64,000 nt of DNA from Chloranthus sessilifolius (Eukaryota; Streptophyta; Magnoliopsida; Chloranthales; Chloranthaceae), in contig CM037589.1 of NCBI GenBank assembly GCA_021018995.1, forward strand, positions 13,469,001 through 13,533,000, in the 5' to 3' direction. Shown piece by piece: positions 34,066-44,448 of the stretch; positions within the stretch are counted from its first letter, which is position 1, and every line of letters begins with the position of its first letter. Position numbers and translations under genes: made by a program. Under the pieces are notes generated by a model. The model was not told the origin of the DNA and made no database searches. It saw only the letters and a program-made list of their open reading frames with translations.

Positions 34066-34238
34066 GGCTTGGATCAGGCCTCAAAAAGCGGAGGTTCTGA
34101 GTTCAAATCCCACCCCTCATTAGCTACTTACAGAGATTTATCCCTACTAACTGGTACATGTGATGTGTGGGTGTTACACGTACTCGAGGACTTAGTCGGG
34201 CTCTCTAAGAGGACGGATACCCCTTAACAAAAAAAAAC
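34066..34238 (+). mobile_element. tRNA-derived SINE with target duplication
   Basis: The head has GGAGGTTCTGAGTTCAAATC (box B-like). It is followed by CAGAGATTTATCCCTACTAACTG, then GTGTGGGTGTTACACG and TTAGTCGGGCTCTCTAAGAG, and an A-rich tail at 34228-34238. It is flanked by ATAAATAGT (34057-34065) and ATAAATGGT (34239-34247), a 9-bp target duplication with one difference. Another copy is at 30800-30960 on the other strand. Confidence 0.75.
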
Positions 34239-34420
34239 ATAAATGGTTAAACGTTTTCCATTTCACCATTCATATTTGTAAGCCATCGACTACCGTTGAC
34301 CACGATGCTAAGAAGGTTTACTTCTTATTTTCTAATTTTTAAAAATGATCTTTAATTGCCCTTGTGGATGAATATAATGTGGTAGTGTTCAAACCTGGGA
34401 TGTTCCAAGCCTTTGACATC

Positions 34421-34442
34421 TATATATATATATATATATATA
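34421..34442. repeat. (TA)n microsatellite
   Basis: About eleven TA units, followed by a GGGGTAAGGTGCCCC palindrome. Confidence 0.85.
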
Positions 34443-35338
34443 TAGGGGTAAGGTGCCCCAATATGATACAATGAGCATAGCACAACGTCCACGTGGAGCA
34501 TCATGTGACACTCAAAACATTTTTTTCGTATCACATGGAGCTTTGGTGCGTTATTTAGATTGATTTAAAAAAGATAGAAGCAAAAGTTAAATATTGACTG
34601 ATTTCATTAGTCCAGATTTTAAGCTTCAAAAAACAAAAAATGCATATAAATTTTTATAGTTTGTTTTAAAAGTACATCAAAATAGAATCAATTAGAAAGT
34701 GTGGTAAAACAAATTATGTAACATTGTCTTATAGAGATAGGAACACTATCAACTTCAATGATGCAAGTCACCATCATGTAATATAACATAATAGTCCCAC
34801 ATTTTTTGCTAGTAGATCCCTACCGACATTAAAAGATAACTAAGCCTATCAACCAGTATTTAGGAGAAGTCTTGTGTAAGAAGCTGATACTTAAATTTTT
34901 CCAGGCATTGACAACTGCAAATACCAACTTTTGATAGGATTGTGCCTCCAAAAGGGACATGGTGGGGCTTTTATCTCGTCTTCCATCGCTTCTTTCTTAT
35001 TCCCCCCAACCTTAGAAACCATCAAACCTTCCCTTTCAAGTTGCAATAGAGATGATTTGTGGGTCATTCTACGGTCAAACAAGGATTTCTTGTTCTCTTG
35101 AGTTTCGCAAACTTTTTAGTTTTAAAAACTAGCCCATGTTTCAAGATAGATATTTCTCTTTGGAATCCTTACAATAATTGTGAAACTACTCATTTCAAAG
35201 GTATTTGCGTCATCTTTTGAGTGATTTTGAAAATTTTGAATTTCAATGTGTAGATTTGAAGTTATGATCTAATGATCTTCAGGGCCATCAAACATGGTTC
35301 TGAAACTGGAGAACAGCTACCATTCTGACAAACGTCTG
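34443..35338. other. Non-coding stretch, one weak minus-strand open frame
   Basis: A 63-residue frame (35082-34891, minus) has a coding-like composition but matches nothing I recognise and has no clear flanking exons. It is not annotated as a gene. Confidence 0.4.
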
Positions 35339-35450
35339 TTAAGTGTGTGAGACTGAAGAATGGCTAGTTGATGCCCTGAAGATCATTTGAAGCTATGATC
35401 AAATGATCTTCCGGGCATCAACTAGCCATTCTCCAGTCTCAAACACTTAA
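35339..35450. repeat. Long near-perfect hairpin, 52-nt arms, 8-nt loop
   Basis: The arm with GAATGGCTAGTTGATGCCC (35357-35375) pairs with GGGCATCAACTAGCCATTC. Pairing extends to about 52 bases with about five mismatches around the short loop AGCTATGA. A third, direct relative of the right arm lies at 35258-35315 (ATGATCTTCAGGGCC...). It could be a young MIRNA-like locus or a small foldback repeat; the sequence alone does not decide. Confidence 0.7.
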
Positions 35451-35459
35451 CTTACCTTT

Positions 35460-36400
35460 CAAAGATTAATTTTTTTTTTTTTAATAATGGATAATGTATC
35501 TTAGGAAAGTTCATCGAGTAAACTTTCCAACGAGCCTAAGATTGTGCAAACCCGACATTGGGCGAAAGTTTTATGACAAAAAATAGCACAGGGTGTGCAG
35601 TGCTGCCAAGCTGGGTGGGTGTAATAGACACGCCTAGCTAGTGTTGAAGCAATTTCAGTGTTGGGTGTGTTTCCAAATATTTCCCTCCATGAACCATGAG
35701 TGAGCCATTGAATGTTTGAGATTTGTAAAGCATCTAATGGTCCATTCTCTTTCATTTCTTTATAAATAGAGCCCTTAGCCTCATTTATTAAGGTTAGAAA
35801 ATCAGTGAGTGAGAGAAGCCTTAGACCTAAGACACCAATCTCCTCAAATTTCTAGCCAACCTTCCTTTGAATTTTTAGAGCCTTCCCCCCTTTGGGAAAT
35901 TAAATACACCCTCCTCTCCTAGGCCAAGCAATAAAAAAAATATCATATTAAAGATGAGAGAAGTGATCAAACTTATTTTTAGTCATATTCTTTTTAGCAT
36001 ACGTGATTATCTGCATTATGTTTTCTTTCTTTTAATCCTCCCCTTGTCTCTAGAGGCTCTTGCTTTCTCATTGTTGGTGAAAGTAAGGTCATCTAGAGGT
36101 CCATCTTGCTTGCGGAATAGGAGAGGTTTTGCCTAATTTTGGGCATTTTTTTTCTATATCATTTCATTTTAACATAATACTTCAACATCATGTTTTATTT
36201 TTTATTTTCAAATAAAAATAAAGGTAAGCAGGGGATTTGAACATTTGGCCTCAACACTACACGCTTGAGGGCATCACTATTTGGGGCAAAGATCCAAAAT
36301 TTATTTTTTACCTTTCTTTGATCCTCTCCTTGTCTCTAGCTAGAAACTCTTGCTTGTCATGTTTACCATAAGGCCTTTGGAAATGGAGAGGTTCTGTCCA
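35460..36400. other. Non-coding stretch, possible old LTR-element sequence
   Basis: Pyrimidine-rich and purine-rich leader-like text (near 35800-36100) but no firm boundary. No host gene was recognised. Confidence 0.35.
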
Positions 36401-36499
36401 ATTTTTGGCTCTTTTCTCGTACTTAATCCTTTAATCCAACTACATTGATGCTAGTTGATCATAGAGTTCATTGCATTGATGTGTCTACTAGGTTAGTAG

Positions 36500-36790
36500 A
36501 ATCACTCCCTATTATCTTTAGTTTCTATTACTAAGTTGCCAAAAGACCGCTTATTAGCGGGTAGGACGCGTACTTAGCTCCTTCCCATCCTATAACCGAA
36601 TCACGCATCTACATCTCCGTAAGAAGATTAATCAGGGAGTCCATAATATATTTCATATGTTATTGCATCTCCGACTCTCCAGTAGGCCTATAATAACACT
36701 CCAAGTGGCGACTCTGGTCAGGTAGATGATCCACAGTGCCTAATATATATCAACAAAATGACTCCACTTGGGACATAAAACTAAAATGAG
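36500..36790 (+). mobile_element. Degenerate LTR-retrotransposon leader fragment
   Basis: CCAAGTGGCGACTCTGG (near 36700) and GACTCCACTTGGGAC (near 36760) resemble leader text seen downstream of LTRs in plant Ty3/gypsy elements of the Tat/Athila type. No LTR pair or coding part was found. Fossil. Confidence 0.35.
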
Positions 36791-36854
36791 GCATGGGTGA
36801 TAGTGCTGTTGTATCTAAAATGAATTTGGAAAAATCCATTTTGTAAAGAGGGAG

Positions 36855-37372
36855 GTGTATGGAATTATCTAGGAAGGCGTACCGAATTATCTAGGAGTGA
36901 AGGGTTGTATGCAGAGATTATGTCGAAACGTTTTATTGGAATTCAGTGGTCTCTCTTTCCAGGGAACTCCGTCGCTTCCGCTGGCCTCTCTACCAACGGC
37001 TGTTTTTTGGGCCATCTGGAAGGAAAGAAATGGTAAGAGTATTTGAGGGAAAAATCTCCCCCGCCCAGGAAGTCACTGTTACTGCGCTCTCACTGTTTCG
37101 GGACTGATCGACTATTTATGGTAGTGAAGCGTCGATCTAGGTTTTCTGATTTCTGTCGGCTTGGAAGTTTGGCGCTTTTTGAGTTTTTTTGGGGCCGTCT
37201 TCTCTCCCTAAGCCCTCCGGACTTGGGGCGGCCTTTTTTGTTTCTTTTAGCCTCGTCTTTGCCTTTTTGTTTTTTGTTTTGTTTTTTTCTTCCTTGCTGA
37301 GCTCCTTGCTCAGCCGATCTGAGTTGTAATTCTCTCTTTTCTATGAAATTATAACCTTTACCCATAAAAAAA
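36855..37372 (+). mobile_element. 5'-truncated L1 LINE with tail and target duplication
   Basis: The 3' end of a plant L1 carries LPATVFWAIWKERNGK-type text (about 36985-37035), the usual C-terminal block. A pyrimidine-rich 3' untranslated part and an A-tail at about 37365-37372 follow. It is flanked by a perfect 10-bp target duplication AAAGAGGGAG (36845-36854, 37373-37382). The coding remnant is short, as in most target-primed insertions. Confidence 0.85.
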
Positions 37373-37382
37373 AAAGAGGGAG

Positions 37383-38108
37383 AAGTAAGGTTTCCTTCTT
37401 TCTATTTGGAATATCAAACCTTGGTCATGGGTGTTGGGACGTTGCACTTTTATTTGTATGCTGATAAGGTTTCCTTCCTTTTATTGGAAATTTGGTTTGT
37501 TAAAGCTTATGGCAAAGTATTGATGGAGATCGAGTCTCCGGCATCAAAGGATTATTAACCTTATAAGGACTTTAACTCACAGTCCAATCAATGTCTGGAA
37601 TTCACAGATTTCAGGGCCCTTAAAATCAATGAAAGTCAGGTTTTGACTTGATTAGGGGATAAAAATCAATAAAAGTCAGGTTGTGATCATGACCACATGC
37701 CAAAGGGTAGAGGTTATCTACTTTTAGTTGAGTGTGTTCATATATTGTACAAATAATGAGGCATATTAATCTCCTACCACAGATTTCGAGGGCAAACTAA
37801 TCAGCATCACGATTACCAAGGAACACCAAACAAATATCTTGAAGTTCTCGAGCAAGCAAATCTAAAATAGAAAACATATAAAATTATAAATCACACAAAT
37901 ACATAATGAAGGCTCCCATAGAACCACTAGTACAAAAAGAAAACAGAAGAATAAAACAGCCCCAGGACACACAATCTCCTATAGACTTTGTAAGTTACAC
38001 ACATGAGAAACTCCAAGTGAAATCATATGGTCACTAAATTTCTCACAATCAAGGGCTTTTCTCCTAAAGTAGAATAGGTATACCATAATTAGTGGATGTC
38101 CCACATAA
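37383..38108. other. 3' flank of PELPK copy 2
   Basis: From about 37770 this matches the 3' flank of PELPK copy 3 (ATCAGCATCACGATTACC... against ATTTAGCATCATGATCTCC...). The shared AAATCACACAAATACA block lies at about 37886. The left half shows no feature. Confidence 0.5.
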
Positions 38109-38762
38109 TTAGTGATGAGGGGGTGGAAAGATGGAGGGAAGATCTGGGATTTTTGGCAATGTGGGCTTTGGTAGAGTCGGCACCTCAGGCAAAGATGGCA
38201 ATATCGGTTTAGGCAGAGTGGGAACTTCAGGCAAAGGCGGCGCTGTGAGCTTAGGCAGAGTAGGGACCTCAGGCAAAGGTGGCAAAGTGGGCTTAGGCAG
38301 AGTGGGCACTTCAGGTAAATGTGGAAAAGTGGGCTCAGGCAGAGTGGGCTTAGGCAGAGTGGGCACTTCAGGTAAATGTGGCAAAGTGGGCTCAGGCAGA
38401 GTGGGCACTTCAGGCACAGGCAGTGCTGTGAGCTTAGGCAGTGTAGGGACCTCAGGCAAAGCTGGCTTAGGCAAAGTTGGGACTTCAGGCAAAGGTGGCA
38501 ACGTGGGCTTATGGAGAGTTGGGACTTCAGGCAATGTAGGCTTAGGAAGAGTTGGGATTTCAGGGAAAGGTGGTAACGTGGGTTTAGGGAGAGTTGGGAC
38601 TTCAGGCAGAGTTGGCACTTCAGGCAAAGGATGCAAAATGGGCTCAGGAAGTTTGGGGATGGCTGGTGCGTCCAACAAGTGGCGAGCCCCAAGGCACATA
38701 TCTTGCTTCAAAGATATAAAAGCAAGGAGAAAAGAAATGAGGAAACAAATTTTAGAAGCCAT
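38109..38762 (-). CDS. PELPK1: PELPK-type proline-rich cell-wall protein, copy 2
   Basis: A 217-aa protein that starts MASKICFLISFLLAFISLKQ, a signal peptide, then DMCLGARHLLDAPAIPKLPEP. The body is a tandem array of PTLPKPTLPPLPEV-like units with several shortened ones (PTLPEV, PTLPKPTLPEV), and the tail is KIPDLPSIFPPP. A longer frame extends 29 codons upstream, but its extra residues precede the conserved signal peptide and overlap the TATA box, so the internal ATG at 38762 is chosen. The frame is intact. It is probably secreted to the wall and differs from copy 1 mainly by repeat-unit gain and loss. Confidence 0.87.
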   Translation of the reverse strand: MASKICFLISFLLAFISLKQDMCLGARHLLDAPAIPKLPEPILHPLPEVPTLPEVPTLPKPTLPPFPEIPTLPKPTLPEVPTLHKPTLPPLPEVPTLPKPALPEVPTLPKLTALPVPEVPTLPEPTLPHLPEVPTLPKPTLPEPTFPHLPEVPTLPKPTLPPLPEVPTLPKLTAPPLPEVPTLPKPILPSLPEVPTLPKPTLPKIPDLPSIFPPPHH

Positions 38763-38823
38763 GGTAGTAAGGGAGTAGAGGAGGGCGTAGGATGAGCGAT
38801 GTAGAGGAGAAAGGAACGTTGGG

Positions 38824-38831
38824 TTTTTATA
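38824..38831 (-). promoter_or_regulatory. TATA box of PELPK copy 2
   Basis: TATAAAAA on the minus strand, 62 bases upstream of the ATG and in the same context as in copy 1. Confidence 0.7.
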
Positions 38832-38944
38832 GAGGGAAGTTGATGCCATGTTGAAGTGACGTGGACTTCAGTTGTTAAGAAAAATGGTTTATATATACTT
38901 TATAGGTGATTGGTTTTTGGGTATGGTTGGTGAGAAGTGGAGGT

Positions 38945-39003
38945 GGTAGTTCACCTTCGTACTCCTCTTTAAGACTACAAAGGTCAAAAAGAAACCGGAT
39001 TTA
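38945..39003 (-). promoter_or_regulatory. Conserved upstream block of PELPK copy 2, partly repeated at 39240
   Basis: GGTAGTTCACCTTCGTACTC and then ACAAAGGTCAAAAAGAAACC correspond to the block of copies 1 and 3. The second half recurs about 270 bases further upstream (TACAAAGGTCAACGAGAAACC, 39245-39285, with flanks to about 39345). Part of the promoter region is thus duplicated. Confidence 0.55.
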
Positions 39004-39009
39004 TAAATT

Positions 39010-39502
39010 CCTTGAGTTTATCACTCTAAGAATGGATCACCTGACCCATAGTTAGCAAAATCGGCATTTTAAAAAGACAAAAAACTCCTTTATTAAACAC
39101 ATTTTTCACCTTTTCTTTTGAAAAAAAATATTTACGAATTTTTCATTTTAAATTCAGATTTTACAAGTTTTTTTTGAAAATTTTCTTATATTTATGAAAA
39201 AAACATTAATTTTTTAATATACTTAAATAATTTTATTACTTTTTCTTAAGACTACAAACTACAAAGGTCAACGAGAAACCTGATTTTTAAATTCCTTCCT
39301 TTTATCAGTGAAAAAATAGTCGTGAGACTTTCCTTACCGATCACCTACTCGCAGATACCATCGGCAATTTATTTTTGAAAAAAATTGCTTTAATTAAACA
39401 AGTTTTTATGTGTTTATTTTTAAAAAAACACATGTTTTTGAAAATTTTTGTGATTTTTTGGGTTTTAAATTCATTTTTTTGACAAATGGCTTTTGAAATT
39501 TT

Positions 39503-39505
<3 letters not shown>
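39010..39505. other. AT-rich upstream region of PELPK copy 2
   Basis: Contains the duplicated promoter piece (about 39235-39345). Otherwise it is low-complexity AT sequence. Confidence 0.5.

Positions 39506-39562
<57 letters not shown>
39506..39562. repeat. (TA)n microsatellite
   Basis: About 28 TA units. Confidence 0.95.
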
Positions 39563-39564
<2 letters not shown>

Positions 39565-39884
39565 AGGATATCATACGGCATAGACAACTCAGATATACTG
39601 CCTTTGCAAACTTGTACGTAGAAAGAATCCATTTTTGGCACAACACATTGGGAGTAGAACTGCACACAGGGCGGGAGCAAGCGTGAGGATTAGAACCCAC
39701 GATCTATTACTTCCACAAGGGAAGAAGATACCAATTTGAGCACTTCAATGTGAAATTTAGGTTTTATGTGTAACTATTGCCTGCATTAAAGTGCGATGAT
39801 CATGGCTTTAAACATCGACCATATTTGAGACTTATCAACCAATATGTTGTTAGGTCCCATCTGATACAATATACACTCCCAATT

Positions 39885-40085
39885 AGAGCCATATCAGTCC
39901 ATATCTGTTCATATAGGTCAAATATCGGCCCATATAGAGCCATATCAGTCCATATCTGGTCATATAGGTCAAATATCGGCTTATATAGGATCATATCAGT
40001 CTATATCAGGTCACATGGATTAAATATCAGCTCATATAGGGTCATATCACTATATCAGTCCATATCAAGTCATATTGGCTGATAT
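39885..40085. repeat. Tandem repeat, 51-bp unit, about four copies
   Basis: AGAGCCATATCAGTCCATAT starts at 39885 and 39936; diverged starts are at 39987 and 40038. The period is 51. The motif ATATCGGCCCATATAG links it to the ATATCGG-rich block at 52065-52430, which also has a shared AAAATACTAAAGATGCC / AAAATATCAAAATTGCC end. Confidence 0.8.
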
Positions 40086-40223
40086 GTATTCGATATGAAC
40101 CGGACAAAATACTAAAGATGCCCTTTGGCCTATTTTTTTTTTATATTATATATTTTTAAATATTTTAAATCCCTGGTAACAATATCTATCGTACCATTTC
40201 AAAAGGATTTTGTATAAAGTTAG

Positions 40224-40562
40224 GCTGGGTTTAGCATAGCTCTCTATTAGGGCCGGATATACTTGCTTTAGGAGGCCCCCCTTCTCCTTATTAACTCTAT
40301 GGAAAGCAGGATTTACATGCTCTAGCATCTACCTCCCTCCTGCTCTCTACAAACTCTATGCCTGAGCAAATAAAATTTGCTATGGCAAAGAGTGAGCAGA
40401 GAGTAGGAGACAATTGGTGGAGTAGGTAAATCTTCTTATACAGAGAGTTAGCAAGGAGAAGGGTGGCCTACTAAAGAAGGTAGCAAAGATTTACCAATGA
40501 GAAAGGGTACCTACTAAAGTAAGTAAACCCTACTCTGACAGAGAGTTATGCCAAACATAACT
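40224..40562. mobile_element. MITE, family D
   Basis: The ends are imperfect inverted repeats (GGTTTAGCATAGCTCTCT on the left; GTTTGGCATAACTCTCT from the right). Interior motifs include AGCAGGATTTACATGCTCTAGC and AAGGAGAAGGGTGGCCTACT. A relative with the same order of motifs is at 62409-62700. Confidence 0.65.
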
Positions 40563-40730
40563 TTAGTCTACAATGAGTGTCAACCTATCATGAGTGGACA
40601 TCGCAGTCCACACATCTATGTGACTGCACGGACTTCCAATGCATGGATGTCTGTGAATGTCGTATGGTCACACAGATGTGTGGACTGCGTTAATGCACCT
40701 TATGGGTGGACACCCACTGTAGACTAACTC
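40563..40730. mobile_element. Short foldback MITE
   Basis: TTAGTCTACAATGAGTGTC on the left pairs with TTAGTCTACAGTGGGTGTC from the right. Inner arms GTCCACACATCTATGTGAC and GTCACACAGATGTGTGGAC also pair. It abuts the family D MITE. No clear target duplication. Confidence 0.7.
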
Positions 40731-41039
40731 TTTTGTATAAGATTGTGCTCCAACCTTTTCATGTAAGTGGGTAAAATGAATCAAGTTGCATCTAGGTTAG
40801 GGGTTATCTTAGGCTGATCAGTTTGTTAAAGGACCTAATTTCGATTTTAGACTTGAACCTTACTCCTTTGAGAGTCGGGTTAGGTCCGACTAGTAATAAA
40901 TTAAGTCATTTCTAGTTCAGGCTTAGGTCAGTTTCAAGCCAGATCTATACCCAACCCAATTATAGGTGTGGTCGGTTCCAGTCCTTAATTTCTTAAATTT
41001 TCTTTGTAGCATTCTTTTTCTCTTTTTTTGGAAATTTAT

Positions 41040-42628
41040 TTTTATATTCTAATGCTAGAACTAAGCCTTGGAAGGACTGATAAAGACCCACAATAGCACC
41101 ACAGACATTGCTATCTGGAAAATCGGACTTCCTAAAGAAAATCAGAATAGATATTTGGGCAATGAAGGAATCCCTATAATAGTAGGGAAAAATCTATGAA
41201 GGAGGAAACTGAATGATTCGGAAAAAAACCTCCAACAAATCCCTCCCCCCCGCGTGCGTGTCGAAATAGGACAAAGTCCATTACAAAATTCAGCTCCAAT
41301 TACAAGGTGCACATTAAATAAAGGAGGTTGTCAACTTCATATCTTCGGAGAGTAAGGATGGAGGAGTCTTCAAGACCTTCAGAAACAGCGCAGGAGTACA
41401 CTGAAAAGAGACTATCACGAATTAGGTTGCCTTCAGAAAAGGCACCGTTGTTATATCTGATATGGTTTCTAATAAGCCAAATATTTTAGAAGAGAGATCG
41501 AAAAGTGTATATGGGACCATATCCAATTCTTCAAATCGCTAAACAGATTCGACTCCCAATTGATGATGAAAACGACCACCCTTAGAGGCAAACAACCAGC
41601 AAATCCGAACGCGTTGTAGAGTTTAGCCCAAATGGGCTAGAACTTAGGACAACTGATGAAAAGATGGTCTTCATCTTTGGGCGACAAGTCGCAAAGGAAG
41701 CAATTATGATCGATAGCCATTCCTCTTCGATTAAGGTTAACAACTGTGGGAAGTTTATTCCATAGGACAGACCAAGTGAAAAATTTAATCTTAGAAGGGA
41801 TGTTGAGCTTCCATAGACTGCACCAGTCAACTTTGGGGATGCACCGATTAGAGGAATAGAGAAAGCAGATTTGACGGAGAACGACTTGTTCTTATTATTA
41901 TCCCAAATTTGACAATCTTCACTGTCACTTTTGATGATGAAAAGACTGAGGATAGTTGAAAGGTTGCTATATTCGACGATTTCCAAGTCGTGTAAACATC
42001 TTCTTCATCTTATATGCCAGAGATTGAGGGTATCGGATTTTCAGCTATAGCAAATAGATTAGGCAACAACCAGCTTAACGGATCGGCGAGAAAATCCCAA
42101 CTATCAGTCCAAAATCAGATATGATCCCTTTGCCAAAGGAAAAAAGAAATATTTTGATAAATTCATCTCTGACAAAGATTATACCTTTCCACCACCACGA
42201 AGGAATATAGTACTTGTTGCTCTTTGTTTCTCACCCGTTAGCGCTCATCCGATACTTGTTGATAACCACATCTTTAAGCCAACTATATTTTCCGTCTTCA
42301 AGCCGCCACCACTATTTCATAAGGTGGGCTTCATTCATAGAGCTGATGGATCTAACGCTAAGCCCACTTGCATCCCATCCCTTTGCCAAAGGAAAAAAGA
42401 AATATTTTGATAAATTCATTTCTGACAAAGATCATACCTTTCCACCACCACGAAGGAATATAGTACTTGTTGTTCTTTGTTTCTCACCCGTTAGCGCTCA
42501 TCCGATACTTGTTGATAACCACATCTTTAAGCCAACTATATTTTCCGTCTCCAAGCCGCCACCACTATTTCATAAGGTGGGCTTGATTCATAAAGCTGAT
42601 GGATCTAACGCTAAGACCACTTGCCTAT
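41040..42628 (-). mobile_element. L1-type LINE fragment (zinc-binding C-terminal region) with internal duplication
   Basis: The minus-strand text IWDNNKNKSFSVKSAFSI (about 41910-41850), then INFPQLLTLIEEEWLSI... and other-frame LFISCPKF-like text, is the zf-RVT region of plant L1s. To the right (42620-42120, minus) WWRLGDGKYSWLKDVVINKY is the preceding part. Frames are broken. A 253-bp segment is duplicated in tandem inside it. Confidence 0.7.
42124..42628. repeat. Tandem duplication, 253-bp unit, in the LINE
   Basis: ATCCCTTTGCCAAAGGAAAA starts at 42124 and again at 42377. The copies are nearly identical, so this duplication is much younger than the LINE itself. Confidence 0.88.
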
Positions 42629-42753
42629 TTTGGCTTGGGCACATTGTCCCATCCTATAAGATGGATTTTTGGGGACTCTCCCAAGTTGTCCCACAAGAAA
42701 TTTCGCTCGAGTTTTTCAATTTCCTCACAGACCTTTGTGGGGCACTTATACAT

Positions 42754-43060
42754 TGAAAGATAGTAAGTCCCACATCGACTGTGGGTTGGCCCTTCTTGGG
42801 CTCTTTATATCTTGGGCAATCTTTACTGTACAAGCCGGTTTTGTGAGCTTGAGTTAGGCCCTTTTCTTATCATGGTATCGGAGTAGGTATTTCTCTACTC
42901 CACATCACTCAATTCAATTGTCCACGTGATTTGGCTTGTCTCAATCCCACCAACACGTGCGGGGGCTTGTTAGAATAGTCTCACATTGCCTGTGAGCTTG
43001 AAGGTCTTGGGCTATATATAATCTGGGTACTCCTCACCTTATAAGCCAGATTTGTAAGGT
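42754..43060 (+). mobile_element. TRIM (terminal-repeat retrotransposon in miniature)
   Basis: LTR-like copies lie at 42754-42868 and 42969-43060 (TCCCACATCGACTGTGGG... and TCTCACATTGCCTGTGAG..., both with TTGGGCTMTWTATA and ACAAGCC or ATAAGCC blocks). Between them lie a primer-binding site TGGTATCGGAG (42873), a short spacer and a polypurine tract GTGCGGGGGCT (about 42958). It has no coding part, as usual for TRIMs. A solo LTR of the same kind is at 50583-50699. Fossil, LTRs well diverged. Confidence 0.75.
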
Positions 43061-44359
43061 TGTCTGGATCCCGGTCCCACCACAAGAGGCAGACCTGACT
43101 CAAACTTCACTTGGATTTGGATTGGGTTAGATCAAGTACAAGAGTGACCAGACCCGATTTCCAATCGTGTCTAATATTTGGACTCCACCTAGTCACTGAG
43201 GAACTGGGTCAAAGTAGGTTAGGCCTCGGGTGAGGTTCCAAGGTCGACCCAAGCCATTTACATCCCCACTTTTAGGAATTTTAAAACCCTTGAGGTGCGT
43301 GATATGAAGTGAGTTTATGATCCCATGCATATGTACTCCTGACCAACGGATCTCCTCGTTTGTTTTTTTAGTTGGTATTAGGTACTCTGCCCAAGTGCTG
43401 ACTCTATAAAAAAAAAATAATAATAATAATAAATAAATAAAATCATATGTGTTGTCTAATAAGTGCGCAATGATTTTAAAATCTTTGATATGAAAGATTT
43501 CGTCAAAAGTTTATTCCTAAAATTAATAGTGTGTTTTAGTAATTGGCGGCCATAGTGCTTAACTCTTTTGACTCAGATAAGGGAGATCATATTTATCTCA
43601 ATCTTTTGTATCAAAGATCTATAAATCATGGTGAATCACATGTGATCGATTCTATTGGCACACATCCTAATTTATAAATCAGACGGCTTACATAATGCCC
43701 CTCGCTACATTTGTCACATAGGAAAGATTTGGAATGAGTCACTGAATTAGGACATGTGATAATATGGTTTCATCAATTGTATTGTATGATTCAAAGGATT
43801 TAATATAAAAATCTGGTGGGTCAAAAATCATATAAAAAACATATCCGTTGTGATTTAAAGCCATCAAATACTCTTAAAATAAATGGCTACAATGTATATT
43901 TCTAAAATCTGATTTAAATTGTCATTTCAGAAGGCAATGACTACTTTGAATCACAGGGAACTTTTTTCCCTCGCAATATTTCACACTATAAATACTTTTA
44001 GATCACATTCCTCCATTACCCCGCACACTTGAAGAAAAATGATGTCACACTTGATGAAAATGATGTCACGTGTCAAATAAGTGACTTGTTTCAAATATAA
44101 GCTCAAACTTGTTCGATAAGTGCTATTCATAATTTCTAGGTCAAAGGCATCTTCACTTATAAATTCCCATCAAAAGCTGATTGTCACGAACTTTATTGGC
44201 TTTGACATCTGCATAAATTTGCTTTCCACAACATTTGATGGCTAGATGGTGCTTTATAACCATAACATGCCCTTTTAAGAGAGTCAATTTCTTTATCTTA
44301 ACATATTCCTCTTTTAATTGGTATTAGGTAAGGGACTAGGTGACTTGATATTTGGGTCA

Positions 44360-44361
<2 letters not shown>
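43061..44361. other. Non-coding stretch with a decayed foldback arm
   Basis: About 43585-43700 resembles one arm of the GATGATGGAGAT foldback family (ATCTCAATCTTTTGTATCAAAG, then AGATCTATAAATCATGG). A short (TAA)n/(AAAT)n run is at 43408-43440. Nothing else was recognised. Confidence 0.4.

Positions 44362-44406
<45 letters not shown>
44362..44406. repeat. (TA)n microsatellite
   Basis: About 22 TA units, about 40 bases left of the LTR-like element that begins at 44449. Confidence 0.95.
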
Positions 44407-44409
<3 letters not shown>

Positions 44410-44448
44410 ACATAGAATTAGCGTGTGTACCATCATATTGGTGCACTA

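Noticed and set aside
34891-35082. 63-residue minus-strand frame starting MFDRRMTHKSSLLQLEREG
   Set aside because: Composition looks coding-like, but I recognise no family and found no adjoining exons or promoter.
42214-42756. 180-residue plus-strand frame
   Set aside because: It lies antisense to a LINE and spans the 253-bp tandem duplication. The minus strand carries the LINE protein text.
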